The translations under genes and the position numbers were made by a program. From NCBI GenBank assembly GCA_900074885.1, contig FJUW01000013.1, positions 663,580 through 727,579 on the forward strand: a stretch of 64,000 bases of DNA, written 5' to 3'. Below are positions 57,536-64,000 of this stretch, piece by piece (the first letter of the stretch is position 1; each line of letters starts with the position of its first letter). Under the pieces are notes generated by a model that saw nothing but the letters and a program-made list of their open reading frames with translations, made no database searches and was not told the origin of the DNA. Source of the stretch: Rhynchosporium graminicola. Its lineage: Eukaryota; Ascomycota; Leotiomycetes; Helotiales; Ploettnerulaceae.

Positions 57536-59474
57536 ATGGGTTGTTCAGGACGAGTCAAGGCGGATGATATTCGACCTGAGCAAAAATGGGACTTTATCGT
57601 AAGTATTGGAGGTCGAATGCTGCATGCAATGCTAAAACCCAACAGAGTCTCAATGATTTCCATTCCGGTTCTTGTATCGAGTTCTTTGCATACGGATACC
57701 TGTGGATATCTCTCCTTGTTTCCTTAGCTGTCTATGGCGTTGATACTTTCACTGCCGTCAACCTTCTTGCTTTCGACAAGTGGTCCGGAACTTTTGATCC
57801 ACCTGTTGCTTTCGATATTCAAAAGTGGATCTTCGCTGGATGTATTATTGCTTCTTGGGTCAACCTTGGATACGAACATCTTCGGGCCATGCGCGTGATG
57901 AAGCGTGGTGCGGTTGCTGAGAGTTACTTGGACTCGTTGGCAATCAGGTTACAGAGTATTCGACAGGGCAAAGGCCGAGGTTGGAGACGCTTCTTGGTCT
58001 TCTCCGAGTTGACGAAGTCAAAGAAGGGCGCTGAATATGTTGCATTATTCACGTATTTCAGTTTCCAATGTAAGTCCATCGTGAAAATTTCATGGGCCTT
58101 ATCTAATCGTCCGTAGCTTGGATTCGAATCATTCTCTGCCAAGGACCTCGTCAGGTTCTCAACGCCCTTACCCTCTGGTCAGTCGTTAAAGCCAATATCC
58201 CCGGAAATTCTAAAGATGCTGGTGGCGCTATTCTCACTTTCTTCGAAAACCTCGGAAAGCTTGCCGAAGAGAACAACCAACAAGCCGTCGTTCTATCTGG
58301 AATGGCTTTCACCCTCGTCATTTGGGTCTTCGGTGCATTGTCACTCCTTCTTTCGGCACTGTTCTACCTCTTCTTTCTTTGGCACTACATTCCCAATGCC
58401 GACGGAGGACTTTCTGGCTACTGCGAGCGCAAGATTAACCTCCGATTGGCAAGCATTGTGAGCGTCAAAGTCAACAAAGCTCTGGAAGAGGAAGAGCGAA
58501 AGAGAAACAAAATGGATGCGAAGCTTGCTAAGAAAGGAGAAAAGCCTTTGGGTCGGCAAGCAACTCTTCCGACTATGTTCGATTCCAAGACAAGCGACAA
58601 TCTTCCTCCAATGCCGATGTTGAATCGAAACGACACAATGACGACTCTACCGACGTATTCAAGCAGACCTGGTACACCAAGTGGTCATCCTGGCCTGGAA
58701 CTCGATCATTTGGACCAGAAACGGCCGGGAGCAACCCGAAACGTGACAGGGTCATCATTTGGATCAAATGCACCGCTGGTAGGGAATGCTTCTGGCATGG
58801 GATACGCCCGTTCTGGCTCTCCAGCGCCTTCACTTGCACCTCTGAATACGAATGGGTACCCAGCTCCCCCACAACGCACAATGACAGCCAACTCGACCAC
58901 CAGCAGTAATTGGAACCGTGGTCCAGAACCACCGAGAATGCCAAGTGCGATGGGCGATCGAGCATACACCGCCAGTCCGATGTCATACGAAGGTGGACCT
59001 TCGATGACTGGTTCTCCGATGGATGCTTACGGTCGCCCAATACCACGAGCAGTCGGTAATCTGAGATCGAATACACCCTCTGGACCAGCACCCAGTATGG
59101 GTCGTCGAACACCATTTGATCAAGGCCATGGCTCCAACTTCTCACAGGGTTCAATTGATGGACGTAACTCCCCGGCTCCCACATCAGCTGGCTACCAGGC
59201 GTACAATCCTAGTATACGAAGTGGCTCGCCAGGTCCTGGAACTCCAAACTTTCCCAACAACAATACACCTCAACATCGCAACATGACGGATCCTACCCAA
59301 CGTGGCCCTGGGTCTCGGACCGATTATTTCGGTAGTCCAGCACCGCCGCTCGGACCTCGTGGAGCAGGTGGATCGAATGGCATTGCAGGCGGTATCGCGA
59401 GATTAGCGAGTCCTGCTCCATACAACCAGAGTCCTAATTTCATGGGTCCTGGTGCGCCATCTTACAGAAGGTAG
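57536..59474 (+). CDS. KCH1: KCH1-type fungal potassium transporter
   Basis: Low-affinity potassium influx protein family; yeast Kch1/Kch2 (Prm6) act at the plasma membrane and support calcium signalling during the pheromone response. Three exons give 614 residues: 57536-57598, 57646-58069 and 58117-59474. Introns are 47 nt each with GTAAGT donors. The start M-G-C-S-G-R, followed by K-W-D-F-I, is typical of the family. Membrane segments: F-A-Y-G-Y-L-W-I-S-L-L-V-S-L-A-V-Y, the I-Q-K-W-I-F-A-G-C-I-I-A-S-W-V-N-L-G-Y region, and a strong helix at L-V-I-W-V-F-G-A-L-S-L-L-L-S-A. Y-V-A-L-F-T-Y-F-S-F-Q-S-W-I-R is rebuilt by splicing. The second half (about residue 300 on) is a disordered Ser/Pro/Gly/Asn-rich cytosolic tail with many S-P and T-P sites. 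M-G-C at the N-terminus could be lipidated (inference). Confidence 0.9.
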
Positions 59475-59769
59475 TGAGCACTGGAAATTTTTGCCTAGGA
59501 AGACTTGTAAAGTTCTTCCAGTAGGAGACCACGTGGTTGGAATTTATGATACGATGAGTAAGCGTTTTTAGCGAAGTCAGAAACGGATGGAGGATCGAAT
59601 AGATCGATCAATTGAACTTGGCTTTCTGTGTTTATGGATCCGGGCTAAATCCAGCCAACTAAACCAGGGCAGATAGGCGTTGGCGTCTCGATATCAAATC
59701 CTTTTACTGTAAAGCGCCGGGTTCCGTGCAGAGCATATTTTCTGTTACTTCCATGGTGACATGTGACAT

Positions 59770-60723
59770 TCATTTTGATACAACTTTAGGTTCACTTACA
59801 TGCTCATGCTCCCTCCCATATATCTCTTCAAAAGAGACAATCTCTTGTACCTCAGCAAGTTTCACTGCCGGCTTCATCTCCAAGCCCACAGCCTGCAGCA
59901 TAGCATACCTAACAGCATTAACCCCCATCCTCTTTCCTCCTACAGAAACCTGCGAACTACACGCCAGTACCTCCCCTACAACCGCACCATCATCCTCCGT
60001 ATCTGGCTGTATCGCATCCTTAACCTCTTCCATCTTCCTCCTCAACTCCACAATGTTCTCCGGCCTTATAACCTTTCCCGGCTTTCCCTTCCCATAAAGC
60101 ACCTTATCGACCTTACTCAGAATAACCTGATACGGAATACCTTGACTCTTAAATAAATTTAGAATCTGGATATCCGTCTCTTTAACCCCATGTTCAGCAT
60201 CCACTAGCAAAAACACCCTCTTCAACTCCTTTCGTTTCTCCAGATATTTCATGATCTGCAATCCCCATTCCGCAGCAGCCCCATATCCATATCCCGGCAT
60301 ATCAAGCACGACTAACGGATTCCCTCTATCCAAGCCTCCTACTCCAAATGCATTCATCAATCTCGTTCTGCCGGGCTGTGCGCTTGTATGTGCGACTTTC
60401 TTGTTGAGGAGCGCGTTTAGGAGGGAGGATTTCCCGACGTTGGAGCGTCCCAGAACGCAGATTTCGGGGTTGGTACTGAAATCCATGCGTTTGAACTTCT
60501 CAGCTGACCAGAGGAATTCAGGAGGGCGGCGCTCGAAAAATTGAGCGGAGTGGGTGAGCTGTTGGGGTGTTGGAGGGAGAGTGTCCCAGTGGTAGGAGAG
60601 AGCGGTTTGTAGGTTTGGATTGGGGTTCCTTGGGGGTACTGTCGTTGTGGAGAAGTTACGAATGGGGAGAGTTTGAAGACGCTGGCAGCGCAAACATGGC
60701 AGCAGTTTCGTAGAGACTGACAT
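59770..60723 (-). CDS. MRX8: EngB/YihA-type GTPase, mitochondrial
   Basis: Small GTPase of the EngB family, which supports ribosome assembly or translation; yeast Mrx8 is the mitochondrial member. Single exon, 317 residues, starting at the first ATG. The N-terminus is basic and lacks acids (mitochondrial targeting). The domain has G1 G-R-S-N-V-G-K-S-S (92-100), G2 around P-G-R-T-R, G3 D-M-P-G-Y-G-Y-G, and a G4 that reads S-K-V-D-K where T-K-x-D-K is usual. The C-terminal helix ends in E-E-I-Y-G-R. A good GTAAGT donor follows E-H-E-H close to the stop. If it is used, splicing to a CAG near 59745 would swap the last few residues for a short basic tail, so the end is not certain. Confidence 0.88.
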   Translation of the reverse strand: MSVSTKLLPCLRCQRLQTLPIRNFSTTTVPPRNPNPNLQTALSYHWDTLPPTPQQLTHSAQFFERRPPEFLWSAEKFKRMDFSTNPEICVLGRSNVGKSSLLNALLNKKVAHTSAQPGRTRLMNAFGVGGLDRGNPLVVLDMPGYGYGAAAEWGLQIMKYLEKRKELKRVFLLVDAEHGVKETDIQILNLFKSQGIPYQVILSKVDKVLYGKGKPGKVIRPENIVELRRKMEEVKDAIQPDTEDDGAVVGEVLACSSQVSVGGKRMGVNAVRYAMLQAVGLEMKPAVKLAEVQEIVSFEEIYGREHEHVSEPKVVSK

Positions 60724-61220
60724 TATTATGTACGATGTTTCACGACGTGGTCGGCGAGTGATTGAAGCGGTAGGTTTAATTTGAGCAACGAAGCTGCTCG
60801 AGAGGTTGACGCGCCAGCGCGAGAGTCAGCAAAGAAGTGAGATTAGCAGATAGTGGTGTCAACAAGGAGTTCAGGGAATTGTTTTATTCTTGATAAATTG
60901 TAGCTTTGATTCGTGCTATGGGCGTTGGTAATGCTGCGAAGTCATACAATGATATCAGATTATAAAAATTACCTATCGAGATGGCAGTAAATAAAGCCAA
61001 ACGAGACGCACCCTGCTATCTTATCGGAGCCGATGTTCAAGCGGTTCACCGGCCTAAACTGCCAGGGGGGAGCTTCAGCCCAACCCCACACTGGACTCCC
61101 TCACCTCGAGCTACTTTTCCTGCCTCATATGCTCAACTTCTGCTGCGACATTTGACAAGGAAAAACCGATATTGTTCGAAGCCTCCAAGATATCGAGGAC
61201 ATCAGAAACACAGAGCCAAT
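60724..61220. promoter_or_regulatory. divergent spacer between the EngB-type GTPase and GTR1
   Basis: About 0.5 kb holding both promoters. The GTR1 frame is open back to 60981, but that leader has no conserved residues and is treated as 5' untranslated. No other feature. Confidence 0.45.
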
Positions 61221-62416
61221 ATGGACCAACAATTGAACAATCTCAGCGTCCAAGATGAACCCGCGGCCTCACCAGCCTCGGAGCCGCGCAAACAGAAGAA
61301 GAAGAAAGTGCTGTTGATGGGAAAGTCGGGTTCGGGGAAAAGTTCTATGAGGAGTATCATATTCAGCAACTATGTCGCGAAAGATACAAGGCGGTTGGGA
61401 GCGACGATAGATGTGGATCTGAGCCATGTTAAATTTCTTGGGAACCTGACCTTGAATCTCTGGGATTGTGGAGGGTGAGTGGATATTCCTTTCTGAAAGA
61501 GTCTGCAGTGCGATTCGAATCAAGTATTGAGTTGCAAATGTCTTTCAATCGCATTTTAGCTTCTTGAAAGCTGGGATGGCAGACTCGTTTCGTTTGTCAG
61601 ATCCGTTTGCTTATCACTAACTGCCACAGACAAGATGCCTTTATGGAAAACTACCTATCGCAACAACGACAACATGTATTCTCGAGCGTTGGTGTCCTGA
61701 TCTACGTATTCGATATCGAATCCCGCGACTTCGACCGCGACCTCCTCACATACCGTTCAATTATCACAGCCCTCTCTCAATTCTCCCCAACAGCAAGCGT
61801 GTATACTCTCATACACAAAATGGATCTCGTGGTCCCTACCCAGCGTGAAGAAATGTACAACCACCACGTCTCTCTCATTCAATCGAAATCCGATACTTTC
61901 GTACCAATGCCGTTCGCGACCTCTATCTGGGACCAATCGCTTTACAAAGCCTGGGCGGAGATCATCCACGATCTTGTACCCAACCTAGACAAAATCGAAC
62001 ACCATCTCGGTTCTCTAGGAAAGCTCATCCAAGCTGAAGAAGTCTTGCTGTTTGAACGCTCTTCCTTCCTCGTCGTCTCCTCCTGGTGTTCTGAAGTAGG
62101 CACCGAGAACCCTACTACAGACCGCTTCGAACGACTAAGTAACATCATCAAGAATTTCAAACAAACGACGAGTCGGTATACAGGGACGCCGAAGAGCGCA
62201 GAGCAGTTCTCGCTTATGGAGCTCAAGCTCTCAAACTTCTCGCTTTTTATACTAAAATTTACGACGAATACTTATTTGGCTGTTATCTTGCCGCCTGGCG
62301 AGGAGAGGTTCAATAGCGCGATTGAGAATTGTTATATTGCGAGGGCGGAGTTCGAGGATCTGGACTCGCCGGCAAAGAGGAACCCTGATCGAGGAGCAAC
62401 GACGAGCGAGATGTGA
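61221..62416 (+). CDS. GTR1: Rag GTPase Gtr1
   Basis: Rag-family GTPase that, paired with Gtr2 on the vacuolar EGO complex, activates TORC1 in response to amino acids. Exons 61221-61474 and 61630-62416 join to 346 residues. The intron (GTGAGT, CACAG, 155 nt) falls in the G3 region, and splicing rebuilds W-D-C-G-G-Q-D. P-loop G-K-S-G-S-G-K-S-S is at 34-42. R-R-L-G-A-T-I-D-V covers switch I. The base-recognition motif is H-K-M-D, as in RagA/Gtr1. The C-terminal roadblock-like domain includes S-S-F-L-V-V-S and N-F-K. The pattern I-D-V plus H-K-M-D points to Gtr1 and not Gtr2. I chose the ATG at 61221 because only a short acidic tail precedes the P-loop in homologues. Confidence 0.93.
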
Positions 62417-63600
62417 ATCTTTTCGACATTTGAGCACCAGAATAGTATGATTTTTCAGGTGATACGCGGAAGAACTTGGAGGAGTGACATCAGGATAGTG
62501 TTTTCATCCCAAGATTGTTTTCAGGATCTGGAGGCAAGGAAGACCTAGAAGAGATAGATAGGTAGATGATTGACGAAGTGATGGACAACTGACTTGAGCG
62601 ATAGCATAGCATGTCATGTCATAAGGCGGCAAAATACCCAGGCGTTCGGCTTTTGTTTCGAGGGATCGGGGGAAACAAGGAAACAAGGAAACGAGGATAA
62701 CTAAGACCGTGAGGAATTCCAACGGTCCTTAAGTGAGAGGCATGAGGACTGGAAGAAGCAGCGAAACGAGTGGGAAATTCCACTCGGGTATCTCTTTTAG
62801 GTTGGATGTGCAATCTAGAATTAGAGAGGATACTCTCTGAAATACGAAAGGAATTTCAGGGTTGGAAATGAAAGCTCTGTAACCCAAGTCAAGTCAATCA
62901 AACACGACAGTGATCACGGCCAGCCGACCAAATATATCTCCAGCGAAGCAGTTACTTACAATGATACAATCAAGTGAAACCATCATCTGGAAATATCACG
63001 TTAGTAAAGTCCTCCAATTTTTGTGGCACTAAAATATCCCTTGCGTAATTTCCTGTAACATTTTCATGCTTTTGTAATTGAGCTACGATGTCAAGTTATG
63101 GGGTGTGGGTAGATGAACAAGATCCTCACCGGAGACGAATGCACCTGGCCTCGCCCTATCTTCAAAATGCATCTTGTATGTACTGTACTCTGCACAGCTT
63201 GCTCGCTCGCTCGACGTTGGGATAATACAAGATCTAATGACAGACTATATCGCAGACAAGATGGATCAAGATTCTGATGATGAAGATGTTTCTATTCAGA
63301 CATGAGAGGCTCATTCCACCACTCCTAACCAGAAGTTCGCCCATCGATGATGCTCAATCCATATCCAAATCCCTACTAAGCGAACAGACAAGAAGAAGAA
63401 AGGCAATACTAAAAAATTATAATGTAGAGTTTGAAACAACGCCGAGAAATGCTAAAGTCTGCTTGCTGGCTGTCATATCATAACATCGTCTCATCTTATC
63501 CATCCGATAAGTCTTCCGCACCACTCGAATGTCCAATGTCGTCTCAACAATTTCATCCGATATTCAATATCAAAGCTTTCCTTTCATCCGAGCGCATAGA
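62417..63600. other. convergent 3' spacer
   Basis: Lies between the ends of GTR1 (+) and the TBC gene (-). Several short frames occur on both strands, none family-like. About 63003-63100 resembles the ~135-bp unit found at 55.2-55.7 kb (TTTCCTGTAACATTTTCATG and GAGCTACGATGT parts), but the match is weak. Confidence 0.4.
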
Positions 63601-64000
63601 TCAAACTTCAATCGCTTTCTTCTTACGTCCGAACATCGTTCCCTTCCTCGTCCCACTCCTCTTCACACCACCTCCATCCGCCTCATTCCCCATAGCAGAT
63701 CTCTCCTTTTCCCTTTCCCTCTCATCTGCATAACCCTTCCTTCTCTCCACGCGTCCTTTTTCAATGCTCTCTTGGCTTAAATGCCCAAAGCCATTCCTTC
63801 TCTTATAACACGCCTCCATCAATGCATTACAGTCGACCAATTTCCGCGGAAAGTTCTGCACTAATTGGAAAATCTCCATAGGGTCGGAAACGGCCTTAAT
63901 CTCTGTTTCACCGAGTTTGAAGATCGTTAGCGCAATGCGAAAAAGTGTTTTCGAGCCTTCGCAGAAAAAGGAATCCCAGACGCGAAGCGTAGATTCGATG
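63601..64000 (-). CDS. TBC-domain Rab GTPase-activating protein (3' end, cut by window edge)
   Basis: Only the last about 132 codons are in the window; the gene continues past 64000. The frame reads L-R-V-W-D-S-F-F-C-E-G-S-K, I-A-L-T-I-F-K-L, then V-Q-N-F-P-R-K-L-V-D-C-N-A-L-M-E-A-C-Y-K-R-R-N-G-F-G-H-L-S-Q. This is the C-terminal part of a TBC domain, the catalytic unit of GAPs for Rab/Ypt proteins, plus the usual downstream helix. A basic, Glu/Arg-rich tail with K-K-K near the end closes it. The active Arg and Gln fingers lie upstream, outside the window. The exact subfamily cannot be told from this end. Confidence 0.85.
   Translation of the reverse strand, partial: IESTLRVWDSFFCEGSKTLFRIALTIFKLGETEIKAVSDPMEIFQLVQNFPRKLVDCNALMEACYKRRNGFGHLSQESIEKGRVERRKGYADEREREKERSAMGNEADGGGVKRSGTRKGTMFGRKKKAIEV

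Noticed and set aside
60981..61220. N-terminal extension of the GTR1 frame
   Set aside because: Open by chance. Rag GTPases start shortly before the P-loop, and the extension has no conserved residues.
61490..61540. GATTCGAATC as a tRNA B box
   Set aside because: It lies in the GTR1 intron, with no A box at the right distance and no cloverleaf. The similar motif at 58131 is inside KCH1 coding sequence.

Overview
The window is nuclear DNA of a filamentous ascomycete (Pezizomycotina). Leotiomycetes is my best guess, but that is an inference from protein flavour and not a phylogeny. The support is: short spliceosomal introns (43-77 nt in most genes) with GTAAGT/GTATGT donors and CTGAC/CTAAC branch points; fungus-typical genes (a Clr5-domain protein, homoaconitase of the aminoadipate lysine route, a URC4 uracil-catabolism protein, a KCH1 potassium transporter, a Gtr1 Rag GTPase); and a dispersed, solitary 5S rRNA gene. 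One 14-N assembly gap lies in a poly-G tract near 42.64 kb.

Layout. 0.5-12 kb is gene-dense: Clr5-domain protein (+), mitochondrial D-lactate dehydrogenase (+), a wrecked AIF/AMID-like oxidoreductase pseudogene (-), an esterase-fold protein without catalytic residues (+), a JJJ1-like J-protein (-) and a DHHC palmitoyltransferase (+). 12-26.4 kb is looser: the PIG-P subunit of GPI anchoring (-), URC4 (+), formyl-tetrahydrofolate deformylase (+) and a 1143-residue ROG1-type DUF676 lipase (+). 26.4-40 kb holds no recognisable gene. It contains diverged repeats whose differences look like transition mutation (RIP-like), then a microsatellite-rich stretch that runs up to a C2H2 transcription-factor gene (40.0-41.0 kb, +). 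41-45.7 kb is again repeat-rich. 45.7-64 kb is gene-dense: a rhomboid protease (-), a 5S rRNA gene (+), homoaconitase (-), the mitochondrial tRNA-modification GTPase MSS1 (+), KCH1 (+), an EngB-type mitochondrial GTPase (-), Gtr1 (+) and the 3' end of a TBC-domain Rab-GAP (-) cut by the right edge.

The genes are mostly independent housekeeping loci. Several act in mitochondria (D-lactate dehydrogenase, homoaconitase, MSS1, the EngB-type GTPase). Others act in membrane traffic and signalling (DHHC enzyme, Gtr1, TBC protein, rhomboid). There is no biosynthetic cluster, prokaryotic defence system or intact transposon. The most interesting points are: an MSS1 intron filled with a 53-bp minisatellite, so the essential C-terminus lies on a distant small exon; a 9-nt coding micro-exon that starts homoaconitase; the pseudoenzyme signature of the esterase-fold protein; the fragmented AIF-like gene; a 5S gene with compensatory helix changes; and two unclassified repeat families in the gene deserts. 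Exon boundaries were read by eye from frame, splice motifs and family conservation.
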